Notes under the pieces: model-generated
What the model saw: only the letters and a program-made list of their open reading frames with translations
Database searches by the model: none
What the model was told of the DNA's origin: nothing
Source of the DNA: Ignavibacterium sp.
Lineage (GTDB): Bacteria; Bacteroidota; Ignavibacteria; Ignavibacteriales; Ignavibacteriaceae
Reading direction: 5' to 3'
Assembly (NCBI GenBank): GCA_018335755.1
Contig: JAGXRK010000053.1
Coordinates: 186,001-250,000, forward strand
Length of the DNA stretch: 64,000 nucleotides
Position numbers and translations under genes: made by a program
In this document: positions 8,412-17,669 of the stretch, one piece after another
Layout: every line of letters begins with the position of its first letter
Position numbering within the stretch: position 1 is the stretch's first letter

Positions 8412-10015
8412 TATAAGTTAGCTATACTTTTGGCTTCATCGAATAACGTTAATGCTCTGTTCATCTGGTTATCAGATGTCAGAAGAATGGAGTACCATCC
8501 TTCACTCTTCCAGAAATTTCTGGCTATCTGAGCTTTAAGCCTTAGTTTTAAGTATTCTTTATCCTGTTGATACTCCTTATCAACGAGTTCAATATCCTTC
8601 GATTTTGCAAAATTTAAAAATTCCCGCATCTGTGATTCATTGATTTGAAAATCCGATTTGAAGTATAATAAATCGTCACCATATTTTGTTATTAGTATGT
8701 CTGAATTTTTATCAAGATAAGAAAGGACAAATTGATAAAAGACATTATTTCTTAATAAATCTCGAGTAAACCCGGAAATTGTATCCGCTTTCACAATGTA
8801 ATCGGGAGTTATTCCACCTCCACCATAAACAGTTCTGCCTTTATTTGTTTTAAAGACAGGTTTGAGCGAGTCCTCTTCAGCGGTATGATTTATATTTTCA
8901 CCTTCTGCTTCATCAAATTCAGATAATTCAGAATAGTATTCTTTTATATCTTTCTTGTTTTTATAATCTCTTTGAATGCCTCTTCCAGAAGGAGTATAAT
9001 AGCTTGAAATGGTTAATCTTAGAGCTGAATTATCAGGTAAAGTGAATTGCCTTTGAACCAAACCTTTGCCGAAAGAAGTTTCGCCTACTACTAATCCCCT
9101 ATCCCAATCCTGTATTGCGCCTGAAACAATCTCACTGGCAGAAGCGCTGCCCCTGTTTATCAATACAATGATAGGAACTTTTTCAAATGGATAATCTCTG
9201 GAAGAAAAATAATCTTCATTAAATTCACTTCTTCTGCCTTCGGTATATACTATTTTCTTTTTGCCATCAATAAACAGATCTGCAATTTTAACTGCCTGGT
9301 TAAGATATCCACCAGGATTACCTCTCAGATCGAGGATAAGCTGCTGCATACCTTTATTTTTTAAATCGTGTAATGCAGATTCCAGTTCATCAAAAGTAGT
9401 TTCTGAAAACCGGGAAACACTGACGTATCCCGTAAGATCATCGTACATAAAATGAGTATCAACAGAATAGAGAGGGATTTTATCTCTCGTAATCTGATAT
9501 TCAAATTCTCTATCAATACCAGATCTGGCAATTGTAATATTCACTTTTGTCCCGGCTTTACCTCGTAATTTTGATCTTACCCCTTCGTTTGTAATACCAA
9601 TGATATCTTCTCCATCAATTTTTACAATCCTATCACCGGACATTATCCCAAGAGCTTCGCTGGGTCCACCTGTAATGGGCGAAACTACAATTAATGTGTC
9701 ATTTATAACCTGGAATTCAATACCAATTCCTTCAAAATCACCTCTGAATGATTCTTCAACAGAAGAAAATTGTTCCGGAGAAATATAAACTGAATGCGGA
9801 TCCAGTTTACCAAGCATTCCGTTTATAGCTGCTTCAACTAACTTGGGCGTATCGATTTCTTCAACGTAGTATTTCTCAGTATAAGTAAGCACATCATTCA
9901 ATTTCCTGATACCGTCTCTTAAACTATCGCCGGAAAATATTTTTTCGATTTGAATGCCAAGTACAATACCAATTGTTAATATAATTATCAGATAAGGAAA
10001 TCTCATTGATTTCAT
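8411..10015 (-). CDS. S41 family C-terminal processing peptidase
   Basis: CtpA/Prc-type periplasmic serine protease of 534 residues. A signal-anchor helix (about 7-24) is followed by a PDZ domain (about 90-165) and the S41 protease domain. The catalytic dyad is Ser292 in GSASASE and Lys317 in FGKG, 25 residues apart as in CtpA. A C-terminal extension of about 150 residues follows. The next gene, DUF3108, starts inside its stop codon. These enzymes trim C-termini of envelope proteins; the natural substrate here is unknown. Confidence 0.93.
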   Translation of the reverse strand: MKSMRFPYLIIILTIGIVLGIQIEKIFSGDSLRDGIRKLNDVLTYTEKYYVEEIDTPKLVEAAINGMLGKLDPHSVYISPEQFSSVEESFRGDFEGIGIEFQVINDTLIVVSPITGGPSEALGIMSGDRIVKIDGEDIIGITNEGVRSKLRGKAGTKVNITIARSGIDREFEYQITRDKIPLYSVDTHFMYDDLTGYVSVSRFSETTFDELESALHDLKNKGMQQLILDLRGNPGGYLNQAVKIADLFIDGKKKIVYTEGRRSEFNEDYFSSRDYPFEKVPIIVLINRGSASASEIVSGAIQDWDRGLVVGETSFGKGLVQRQFTLPDNSALRLTISSYYTPSGRGIQRDYKNKKDIKEYYSELSEFDEAEGENINHTAEEDSLKPVFKTNKGRTVYGGGGITPDYIVKADTISGFTRDLLRNNVFYQFVLSYLDKNSDILITKYGDDLLYFKSDFQINESQMREFLNFAKSKDIELVDKEYQQDKEYLKLRLKAQIARNFWKSEGWYSILLTSDNQMNRALTLFDEAKSIANL

Positions 10016-10113
10016 AATATTACTCCGTCAGAAAAACTTAAATAATTTTCATCAATAATTTCGAATCCGCTGAAAGATATAAAAAATATTACTAAATGTT
10101 GAATGACTAATAC

Positions 10114-10138
10114 ATCCCTGATTAAAACATTCAGGGAT
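10114..10138. other. intergenic stem-loop between lysS and the S41 protease gene
   Basis: A perfect 8-bp inverted repeat, ATCCCTGA and TCAGGGAT, with a 9-nt loop lies in the 244-nt gap downstream of lysS. No U-tract follows on either strand, so it is not a standard terminator. It could still act as a 3' end hairpin for lysS or as a regulatory dyad upstream of the protease gene. Confidence 0.5.
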
Positions 10139-10259
10139 ATGGTAAAATAAATAGAGATGTAAGGTATTTATTTAAAGTTGTTAGAATTTAAAAATTAGAA
10201 TAAACAAAAAGTACATTTTGAATCAATACAACCTCATAAAAATTACTATTCTATAGCCT

Positions 10260-11771
10260 CTATTTTCCAACCTCAGGTTTCATCTGCGGAAAGAATATAA
10301 CATCCCGAATTGATGTCTGATTTGTAAGAAGCATGGTTAATCTATCAACACCAACACCAAGACCGGCTGTAGGAGGCATGCCATATTCAAGAGCGCGTAT
10401 GAAATCATCGTCAATCTGATGAGCTTCCTCATCGCCCTCTTCCTTCATTTTTACCTGATCTTCAAATCTCTGCCTTTGATCAATAGGATCATTTAATTCA
10501 GAAAAAGCATTGCAGATTTCTTTTCCAACGACATATCCTTCAAATCTTTCAACAACACCCGCTTTAGAGCGATGTTTCTTTGCTAAGGGTGATAATTCCA
10601 GAGGATAATCAATTACGAATGTAGGTTGAATTAGTTCAGGTTCAACTGCAGCACTGAATAATTCATCAATCATTTTTCCACGGCTATGAATTATGCCAAT
10701 TTCTATTCCGAATTTTTTAGCGACTTGTTTCAAATCATCTATAGAAGCGGAAATTATATTTATTCCTGTTTTTTCCTGTATGGCTTCTGTCATAGGAAGT
10801 CTCTTCCAGGGACGCTTGAAGTTAATTTCTTTATCACCATATTTGAATGTAAGTGTATTAAATACTTCTAAACATACAAACTCAAACATCTCTTCCACAA
10901 ATTCCATCATCCAATTATAGTCTTTGTAAGGTACATATAATTCCATCATAGTAAATTCTGGATTGTGATTTTTATCCATTCCTTCATTACGAAAATCTTT
11001 CCCAATTTCATAAACGCCATTAAAACCACCGACAATCAACCTCTTTAAGTAAAGTTCATCGGCAATCCGAAGATAAAGATCAATATCAAGTGTATTATGA
11101 TGAGTAATAAACGGTCTGGCTGCAGCACCTCCGTATAAGGGTTGAAGAATTGGCGTTTCTACTTCAAGATATCCCTTGCTATCCAGGAATCTTCTAATTG
11201 CAGAAACAACCCTGGATCTTTTAATAAATACATCTTTTACAGCAGGATTAACAATAAGATCAAGATACCTTTGCCTATATCTTAACTCTTTATCTGCAAA
11301 TTGATCATAAACTATTTTTTTCCCGTTCTCATCAACAACCTCTTTTGCAATTGGCAGAGGTTTAAGTGTTTTAGATAGTAGTTTTAGAGTTTTTGTATGG
11401 ACAGATATTTCGCCAGTTTTAGTTTTGAATACAAAACCTTCAACACCAATTATATCACCAATATCTAAAAGCTTAAATGCATCATAATCATCGCCTATTT
11501 CATCTTTTTTAAGATAGATCTGGATTCTGCCGGTATGATCCATAATATGGGCAAAAGAAGCTTTACCCATTCTTCTTATTGCCATTATTCTTCCGGCTAT
11601 TTTTACATTCTGTTCTTGGCCTTCTTTGAAACTCTTTTTAATTTTTTCAGCATCAGAATCCACATCAAATGAATAAGCATATGTTTCAAATCCTTTTACT
11701 TTTAATTCTTCTAACTCTTCATATCTTCTTTTAACTAATTCATTAAAACTCTGTTGAGGACTATTTTCCAT
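10260..11771 (-). CDS. lysS: lysyl-tRNA synthetase, class II
   Basis: Class II LysRS of 503 residues, full length. The N-terminal OB-fold anticodon-binding domain (about 55-150) is followed by the catalytic domain with motif 2 ([20 protein letters not shown]) and motif 3 ([11 protein letters not shown]). It charges tRNA-Lys in the cytoplasm. It is 12 nt downstream of dacB and likely the last gene of that operon. Confidence 0.97.
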   Translation of the reverse strand: MENSPQQSFNELVKRRYEELEELKVKGFETYAYSFDVDSDAEKIKKSFKEGQEQNVKIAGRIMAIRRMGKASFAHIMDHTGRIQIYLKKDEIGDDYDAFKLLDIGDIIGVEGFVFKTKTGEISVHTKTLKLLSKTLKPLPIAKEVVDENGKKIVYDQFADKELRYRQRYLDLIVNPAVKDVFIKRSRVVSAIRRFLDSKGYLEVETPILQPLYGGAAARPFITHHNTLDIDLYLRIADELYLKRLIVGGFNGVYEIGKDFRNEGMDKNHNPEFTMMELYVPYKDYNWMMEFVEEMFEFVCLEVFNTLTFKYGDKEINFKRPWKRLPMTEAIQEKTGINIISASIDDLKQVAKKFGIEIGIIHSRGKMIDELFSAAVEPELIQPTFVIDYPLELSPLAKKHRSKAGVVERFEGYVVGKEICNAFSELNDPIDQRQRFEDQVKMKEEGDEEAHQIDDDFIRALEYGMPPTAGLGVGVDRLTMLLTNQTSIRDVIFFPQMKPEVGK

Positions 11772-11783
11772 TTATTCTCCGAA

Positions 11784-13292
11784 TTATTTTCTCTTAAAAT
11801 TTATTAGTCTTAAACAAACAAGATCCTGAATATTTTCTGCTAGTTTAACAGGAACATTAAAGTTATTGCAGATCATTGAAAAAACTATTGGTTCCTTATC
11901 ACCGGTGTGTGTATAACCTGAAAGGCTGCGTGCTGCTCTGATATAACCGGTTTTAGCCCTAACCTGTTCTTTGGCCCTTGAATTTTTCATACGGTTACCG
12001 AGTGTACCATCCACTCCTGCTATGGGTAAAGAATTATAAAAAGACGAAAATAGATTACTATTGTAAAAGTACTTTAATAGAGTGGTAATTTGTTTTGGTG
12101 TTGTCATATTATGATGAGATAACCCGCTTCCATCAGCCATTACAATATTATCGGGGTTTAAACCGATATCAGTAAAAATTTCTTTAGCTGCTTCTATTCC
12201 ATTCTTAGTAGTACCCAGTCCTTCCGTTTCTAGACCAATTGTCTTTAATAGTTGCTCTGCATAGAAATTATGGCTGCCTTTATTTATCACTTTAACAATT
12301 TCTCTCATATCAGGTGAAAAATAAGTAAACAGGAATTGTATATTTTTATAATCTAACTGCTCTCCGTAATCATCAATATCAACCGGGTAACCTTTAACCG
12401 TAATACCTTTTTGCTGTAGAACTTTCCGTAAAACAACCATAGCATATTGCGTGGGATTATTTACAGTAACATAAGTTTTTAATGAATCAACTTTTTTACT
12501 TAATGTACCATAAACCGAAACAAAATTGCTTCCACGTTCACGGTAAACTTTTACGTCAGTAATTGAATCCTCCGGAACAAGTCTTACTTCATTTTGTACG
12601 ACTAAATACCTGGATTCGGGAGATATGCTTAGATCTATAATATCTTTATCTCGGTTATAAATAACCGTTAGATCTACACAATTGTCGTTAAGTGCAATTG
12701 CACCTGACTGTGCAGCATACCAGTAGCTTTCGTAATCCCATGACCAACCTTTTCCTAAACCAACATCATCAAAAAGGTTATCATCTCCAATTATATTACC
12801 ATTTATTTCATCAATTCCTAAGGCAATAAGAGAATCAGCCCAATCAGAATAAACAGCATACACATTATTATTGTAAAAACGTCCTGAAATTGTAGGATCC
12901 CCTCTTCCCTGAATAATAAGATTTCCAACCAGAATGGAACCATCAATATAACCATCAGTATATACATTTGTTGAAAACTTATAATCTTCACCAAGAAGGA
13001 GTAAGCCAGCAGCAGTTGTAAACAATTTAATATTTGAGGCGGGAACAAAGAACTTGTCTTCATTCCGCTTGTACAAATACTCCCCGGTTTCTAAAGATTG
13101 AATTACAACGCCCCAGTGAGCATTACTAAAAGTCGGGTCATTAAATATATCATCCATTTCTTTCCAGAATTCCGGAACTGTTGCATAAGTATAAAATGCT
13201 ACAGAATCTGTTAGGGATACTTTTAAGGAATCCTGAGAGGAAGCAGATGAGATAATAACTGTAAAAAAAAGTATTAGTATTTTATTCAGCAT
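11784..13292 (-). CDS. dacB: D-alanyl-D-alanine carboxypeptidase/endopeptidase (PBP4 type)
   Basis: Exported class C penicillin-binding protein of 502 residues that trims or cuts peptidoglycan cross-links in the periplasm. After a signal peptide (about 1-19) all three active-site motifs are present: Ser86-x-x-Lys89 (SNIK), the SxN motif Ser340-His-Asn342 (GSHNFYAEQLL) and KTG at 447-449. The large insert between the first two motifs is typical of PBP4. Its start overlaps the end of the pseudouridine synthase gene by 11 nt. Confidence 0.93.
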   Translation of the reverse strand: MLNKILILFFTVIISSASSQDSLKVSLTDSVAFYTYATVPEFWKEMDDIFNDPTFSNAHWGVVIQSLETGEYLYKRNEDKFFVPASNIKLFTTAAGLLLLGEDYKFSTNVYTDGYIDGSILVGNLIIQGRGDPTISGRFYNNNVYAVYSDWADSLIALGIDEINGNIIGDDNLFDDVGLGKGWSWDYESYWYAAQSGAIALNDNCVDLTVIYNRDKDIIDLSISPESRYLVVQNEVRLVPEDSITDVKVYRERGSNFVSVYGTLSKKVDSLKTYVTVNNPTQYAMVVLRKVLQQKGITVKGYPVDIDDYGEQLDYKNIQFLFTYFSPDMREIVKVINKGSHNFYAEQLLKTIGLETEGLGTTKNGIEAAKEIFTDIGLNPDNIVMADGSGLSHHNMTTPKQITTLLKYFYNSNLFSSFYNSLPIAGVDGTLGNRMKNSRAKEQVRAKTGYIRAARSLSGYTHTGDKEPIVFSMICNNFNVPVKLAENIQDLVCLRLINFKRK

Positions 13293-13992
13293 ATTTCTTA
13301 ATAAGATTTTTAATTTCCGATATATCCAGTTTTCGGTATTTACCAGGAGGAACGTCAGCTAATATTCCTGCGAAACTAATCCGGTTAAGTGAAGTAACTG
13401 TATAACCTAAAGCAGCAAACATTTTCTTTACAAATCTGTTTCTGCCTTCTGTACACGTTATGATAACTCTTTTACGGTCTTTAATTTTTGGAAAATCTAT
13501 TCTACTAAAAACGCCTTTCTCACCCTCAATATAAACTCCTCTTAACAAGGATGTTTTATCATCATCATTCAATAATCTGTCAAGATGCACTTCATAAACA
13601 CGTGGTATCTGATTTTTAGGATGTGTCAGCAGATTTGAGAAATTTCCATCATTAGTAAGCAGTAGAACACCTGTGGTATTATAATCCAATCTTCCAACAG
13701 GAAATATTTTTTCATTTGTTTTTATAAGATCGGTAACTGTTGCCCTGTTTTTTTCATCATTTGTAGTAGAAACAAACCCGGAGGGCTTATTTAAGAGATA
13801 ATAAACATAGCGCCTTGGTTTTATTCTTTCTCCATCAACAAGAACATCATCTGCATCAGGATTAATCTTAAAACTTAACTCGTTAACAATTTCATTATTA
13901 ACGGATATTCTTCCCTGCAGAATTAGTTCTTCTGCTTTTCTTCTTGAAGTTATGCCGCTTTCAGCAATAAATTTATTCAGTCTTACCAGCAT
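13282..13992 (-). CDS. rluB: rRNA pseudouridine synthase, RsuA/RluB family
   Basis: Large-subunit rRNA pseudouridine synthase of 236 residues. An S4 RNA-binding domain (RLNKFIAESGITSRRKAEEL) is followed by the catalytic domain with Asp103 in GRLDYNTTG. The start chosen is the ATG at 13992, because the family begins with the S4 domain; a start at 14034 would add 14 Lys-rich residues read through the end of scpB. The gene still overlaps scpB by 20 nt and dacB by 11 nt. The association scpA-scpB-rluB is common in bacteria and supports the call. Confidence 0.9.
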   Translation of the reverse strand: MLVRLNKFIAESGITSRRKAEELILQGRISVNNEIVNELSFKINPDADDVLVDGERIKPRRYVYYLLNKPSGFVSTTNDEKNRATVTDLIKTNEKIFPVGRLDYNTTGVLLLTNDGNFSNLLTHPKNQIPRVYEVHLDRLLNDDDKTSLLRGVYIEGEKGVFSRIDFPKIKDRKRVIITCTEGRNRFVKKMFAALGYTVTSLNRISFAGILADVPPGKYRKLDISEIKNLIKKYAE

Positions 13993-14626
13993 CTTCTTCT
14001 TCTTTTTGCAAAGTATTTTCAAGATTCTCTTCAATAGCGTTCATCATAATTTTATTTTTCTGTTCTATAAAATCATCATCCTGCATAATTTCCTCGATCT
14101 CCCTTGGTTTTGGAAGATCACTTAGATTGTACAAGCCAAAATATTTGAGAAACTCATCAGTTGTGCCATAAAGCAGCGGACGCCCAATCGTTTCAGTTCT
14201 GCCGGTTATTGTGATTAGTTTTTTTTCAAGCAATGTGTTAAGAATATAATCAGAATTTACACCCCTGATAGTTTCGAGTTCAGGTTTTGTTATCGGCTGC
14301 TTATAGGCTATAATAGCAAGTGTTTCAAGTGCCGCCTGACTAAGTCTTCTTTTAGTTTTTTCAGAAGAAAGGAATCCAACATACTTGGCATATTCCTCTC
14401 TTGTAGCAAAAAGGTAACCTTTTGCGACAGCAATAATTTTAAATGAAATACCAGATGACTCATACTTAAAATTCAATTCACTTAAAACATTATCAATGTC
14501 TGCAGGAGTAATTTCAATTTCCTCACCGTCAATTCCCTTTATTGCCCTGATAATTTCATTTTGATTAATGGGCTCATCTGATGAAAAAATAAGAGCTTCT
14601 ATTATGTTTTTGTAAATATTATCCAT
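13973..14626 (-). CDS. scpB: segregation and condensation protein B
   Basis: Winged-helix kleisin-associated subunit of the SMC-ScpAB condensin complex, 217 residues. The diagnostic segment AALETLAIIAYKQPITKPELE followed by IRGVNSD is present, and both winged-helix domains are complete. It carries an acidic, low-complexity C-terminal tail. It overlaps scpA by 8 nt upstream and the pseudouridine synthase gene by 20 nt downstream. Confidence 0.95.
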   Translation of the reverse strand: MDNIYKNIIEALIFSSDEPINQNEIIRAIKGIDGEEIEITPADIDNVLSELNFKYESSGISFKIIAVAKGYLFATREEYAKYVGFLSSEKTKRRLSQAALETLAIIAYKQPITKPELETIRGVNSDYILNTLLEKKLITITGRTETIGRPLLYGTTDEFLKYFGLYNLSDLPKPREIEEIMQDDDFIEQKNKIMMNAIEENLENTLQKEEEDAGKTE

Positions 14627-15347
14627 TATTCATTGATTGTATTATAAAATCATTAAACGTTTCGGATGATTTTATTCCGATTTTCTGCATCTTGACAAGT
14701 TCAAGCAATGCGATAAAAGTTATCACAATCCTGATTTTTTCACGCATTCCATAAACAAGTGATAGAAAGTGTATTTCTCTCATTTCATTTACTTTGTCAA
14801 GAATATACTGAATCTGTTCATCTATGCTAATATTAATTTTCTTGATTTCGTGAACAGGCTTATCTTTTATTCCTTCAACAACAAACTTAAAGGCTTTTGC
14901 CAGATCGTAAATATTAATATTTTTTAATAAAGTGTCTAATTCAATCGGTGATTCTTTTGCATCGGCGTCTGTGTTACCTCGGAACGAAATTTTTCGTTGA
15001 TTAGCTTCATAAAATAATAATTCCTCAGCAACTTCTTTATATTTTTTATACTCAAGCAGTGCTTTTATTAAATCTGCGCGAGGATCAATCTCTTCGCCTT
15101 TTTCATCAATTTCACGTGGAAGCAGCATCCGGACTTTAATGTGCATTAATGTTGAAGCCATTAAAATAAAATCACCGGCTATTTCAAGGTCCATAAGCTT
15201 AATGTAATTCACATATTCCAGAAACTCTTTAGTGATTTTTGATATCGGAATATCATAAATATTTAACTCATCTCTTCTGATAAAAAAAAGCAAGAGATCG
15301 AGTGGACCCTCGAAATGATCTAATTTTATTTTGTAAAGATTATCCAA
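14619..15347 (-). CDS. scpA: segregation and condensation protein A
   Basis: Kleisin subunit of the SMC condensin complex, 242 residues. The N-terminal SMC-binding motif is clear (LDHFEGPLDLLLFFIRRDEL) and the C-terminal winged helix ends the protein. The start is TTG at 15347, which overlaps the stop of trpS by 8 nt; no ATG is available upstream in frame without running deep into trpS. Translation is probably coupled to trpS. Confidence 0.95.
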   Translation of the reverse strand: MDNLYKIKLDHFEGPLDLLLFFIRRDELNIYDIPISKITKEFLEYVNYIKLMDLEIAGDFILMASTLMHIKVRMLLPREIDEKGEEIDPRADLIKALLEYKKYKEVAEELLFYEANQRKISFRGNTDADAKESPIELDTLLKNINIYDLAKAFKFVVEGIKDKPVHEIKKINISIDEQIQYILDKVNEMREIHFLSLVYGMREKIRIVITFIALLELVKMQKIGIKSSETFNDFIIQSMNNG

Positions 15348-16320
15348 TTTTCATATTCTCTCTTACTTCACTTATAGTTTGAACTGCAACTTTTCTTCCT
15401 CTGGTTTCACCATCGAATAATATATCTCTTACCTCATCAAGATTTTTTTCGTAGTATTTACGTTTTTCAATTATGGGAGCAAGAAAATTAGATATTTTTG
15501 CAGCACATTTCATTTTACAATCAAAACAACCTAATTCACCACTGCGGCATCCGTTTTCAATTTCAGGAACCTCCCCGGTGTTAAATTTTTTATGAAATGA
15601 AAATACAAGACAAATATCCGGATTACCAGGATCACCTTTTTTTTGTTTATTGGGATCAGTAACTGCCTTCTTCATTTTTACTTTTACAGTTTCCGGCTCA
15701 TCCGACAGCAGGATTGTATTATTAAGCGACTTACTCATCTTAGCATTTCCATCCAATCCGCGTAATCTTGCAAATTTTGTAAGTAAAGGTTCAGGTTCTG
15801 GAAAAGTAATTCTGTATTGATTATTAAACCTTCGGGCAATTTCTCTCGATATTTCAATGTGAGGAACCTGATCTTCACCAACAGGAACGTAATTTCCCTT
15901 GTAAAGCAGAATATCTGCTGTCTGCAGAACGGGATAACCCAAATGACCGTATATAACATTATCTATTTTTAAATCTCTTATCATATCTTTTAGAGTTGGA
16001 TTTCGTTCCAAACGATTTACGGTAATTAACATTCCAAAAATTAAAGCAAGTTCTGTGTGCTCTTTAATCTGCGATTGTCTGAACATTGGACTTTTTACCG
16101 GATCTAATCCTGAAGCAAGCCAATCAATTAACATCTCAATTGAATTCTGATAAACATTATCTGTATTCAGATCAGTTGTAAGTACATGATAGTCAGCAAT
16201 AAGATGAAAATTCTCAAATTCATCCTGTAATTTTACCCAGTTTTCTAATGCACCAACGTAATGTCCAATGTGCAATTTACCGGTGGGTCTCATTCCACTC
16301 AAAATTCTTTTCTTAGGCAT
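15340..16320 (-). CDS. trpS: tryptophanyl-tRNA synthetase with putative Fe-S cysteine motif
   Basis: Class I TrpRS of 326 residues. The HIGH motif (17-20, KLHIGH) and the KMSKS motif (194-198) are intact. Four cysteines at 237, 258, 265 and 268 form C-x20-C-x6-C-x2-C (with another Cys at 272). This closely resembles the C-x22-C-x6-C-x2-C [4Fe-4S]-binding motif described for Thermotoga maritima TrpRS, which lies near the anticodon-binding region. I infer that this enzyme may carry a cluster. It is the first gene of the trpS-scpA-scpB-rluB-dacB-lysS run. Confidence 0.95.
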   Translation of the reverse strand: MPKKRILSGMRPTGKLHIGHYVGALENWVKLQDEFENFHLIADYHVLTTDLNTDNVYQNSIEMLIDWLASGLDPVKSPMFRQSQIKEHTELALIFGMLITVNRLERNPTLKDMIRDLKIDNVIYGHLGYPVLQTADILLYKGNYVPVGEDQVPHIEISREIARRFNNQYRITFPEPEPLLTKFARLRGLDGNAKMSKSLNNTILLSDEPETVKVKMKKAVTDPNKQKKGDPGNPDICLVFSFHKKFNTGEVPEIENGCRSGELGCFDCKMKCAAKISNFLAPIIEKRKYYEKNLDEVRDILFDGETRGRKVAVQTISEVRENMKIG

Positions 16321-16390
16321 AAAAATGAAAAATATATTGGAAAATAATGATGAAAGATAATAATAATGAGAGTAATAAACTTAGGTTATA

Positions 16391-16927
16391 TCAGGATAGA
16401 TAAAGATATGGTTTCCATTTATCATCGAGTTTACCGACTACATTTTTAATGAACATAACATGATTAGGTTTAAACGGACGAATAATTAAAGGCATTCTTG
16501 CCTCTTCGGGAGTACGGTCGCCTTTTTTGTTATTACATTTTGTACAGGCACTGACAAGATTTTCCCAATTATCATCACCGCCTCTGGCTTTAGGAATAAT
16601 ATGATCTACTGTTAAAGGAAGATCACCTCTCCCGCAGTAACTACACTTATAGCCATCTCTCCTTAAAATATTTCTGCGAGTTAGAACAACTCTTTTATAA
16701 GGCACGTTAATATACTTTGCTATTCTAATTACACTCGGCCATGGGTAATTTCTGCGTACAGTTCTTATAGATTTCCGGTCATCATTAATTATTAGTTCGG
16801 CTTTGCCCAGATAAAGCAGTAAGAAGGCTTTTTTTATATTGCAGACAGAAAGTGGTTCGTAGCTCTGATTCAGTACCAGAACTTTTGCATTTAATTTACC
16901 GTTGAATGAATACGATCGTTCGAAGAT
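16391..16927 (-). CDS. HNH endonuclease with no canonical start codon for its conserved N-terminus
   Basis: Small HNH nuclease. The C-terminal part has CSYC, TVDHIIPKARGGDD, NLV and CTKC, a complete zinc-ribbon HNH domain. The only normal start is GTG at 16705, which gives 104 residues. The frame upstream of it, however, reads a clearly conserved N-terminus of this family (KVLVLNQSYEPLSVCNIKKA, then LLLYLGKAELI and WPSVIRIAKYI) back to the stop of the upstream membrane-protein gene at 16928, with no ATG, GTG or TTG anywhere in it. Read whole, it would be about 178 residues, near the family length I remember. Either a non-standard start (ATC at 16927 or a CTG), a lost start codon, or a base error explains this. 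The true 5' end is therefore uncertain. Confidence 0.75.
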   Translation of the reverse strand: MFERSYSFNGKLNAKVLVLNQSYEPLSVCNIKKAFLLLYLGKAELIINDDRKSIRTVRRNYPWPSVIRIAKYINVPYKRVVLTRRNILRRDGYKCSYCGRGDLPLTVDHIIPKARGGDDNWENLVSACTKCNNKKGDRTPEEARMPLIIRPFKPNHVMFIKNVVGKLDDKWKPYLYLS

Positions 16928-17125
16928 TTACTCCTCTTTACCTTTTTTGGATTTAACAACAAAATAAAACCTTAAAATAATTCTGAGAAGTAATACTGCT
17001 ATAGCAAAAACCAATATTCCAAAAAAAGATTCCTTTGAAACGGTTTCAGTTAACATTAATAATAATAAAACTGCAATTAATGCAATAGAACCATAATTAA
17101 AATATTTATACCAATCAGGCAGCAT
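16928..17125 (-). CDS. small two-helix membrane protein
   Basis: Protein of 65 residues with two predicted transmembrane helices (about 11-27 and 34-52) and a basic C-terminus (KSKKGKEE). I do not recognise a family. Its TAA stop is in the same frame as, and immediately before, the start-less HNH nuclease frame; GAGGAG, a good ribosome-binding sequence, overlaps its last codons and could serve the HNH gene. acpS lies upstream on the same strand. Confidence 0.6.
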   Translation of the reverse strand: MLPDWYKYFNYGSIALIAVLLLLMLTETVSKESFFGILVFAIAVLLLRIILRFYFVVKSKKGKEE

Positions 17126-17207
17126 TGATTTTCTCTAAAAAGTCAGGTAAAACTAATAAGAAGTAGACTATTTTACAAAGTGTTTTTTTAGTGAGAACTA
17201 TAAAGCG

Positions 17208-17585
17208 CTATTTTACTTTGAAGACAATAGCAACACAAGCAACATAATTATCTGAATGACTCATTGAAATTTTAATTGATTTGTCCTTATTTACAAATTC
17301 CTCGAGATTACCAGAAAATTTAACAACAGGAAGTCCATTTGGTTCATTCATAATATCTATATCCTGCCAGCTTATATCACTTCCCCATTCGGATGATAAG
17401 GCTTTGTAAATTGCCTCCTTTGCAGCAAATCGTGCTGCAAAATGCTGATACTTATTGTGCTTGCTTAAACAATATTCCAGTTCGTTCGGTGTGTAAATTT
17501 TATTTAAAAAGTGATCTCCGAAGCGATCAATGCTTTCCTTTACTCTGTCTATCTCTATAATGTCTATTCCTATTCCAAGAATCAT
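17208..17585 (-). CDS. acpS: holo-[acyl-carrier-protein] synthase
   Basis: Phosphopantetheinyl transferase of the AcpS type, 125 residues. It transfers 4'-phosphopantetheine from CoA to apo-ACP. The conserved opening MILGIGIDIIEIDRV supplies the metal-binding Asp, and RFAAKEAIYKAL is the second signature. Length and both motifs are standard. Confidence 0.95.
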   Translation of the reverse strand: MILGIGIDIIEIDRVKESIDRFGDHFLNKIYTPNELEYCLSKHNKYQHFAARFAAKEAIYKALSSEWGSDISWQDIDIMNEPNGLPVVKFSGNLEEFVNKDKSIKISMSHSDNYVACVAIVFKVK

Positions 17586-17669
17586 CTATCGTTCTATAGC
17601 TTTTTGGCTGTAAAGTAATAAGGACTATTCCTTAATTTTTGTGTTACTGATCTTATATTAAAACTCTCT

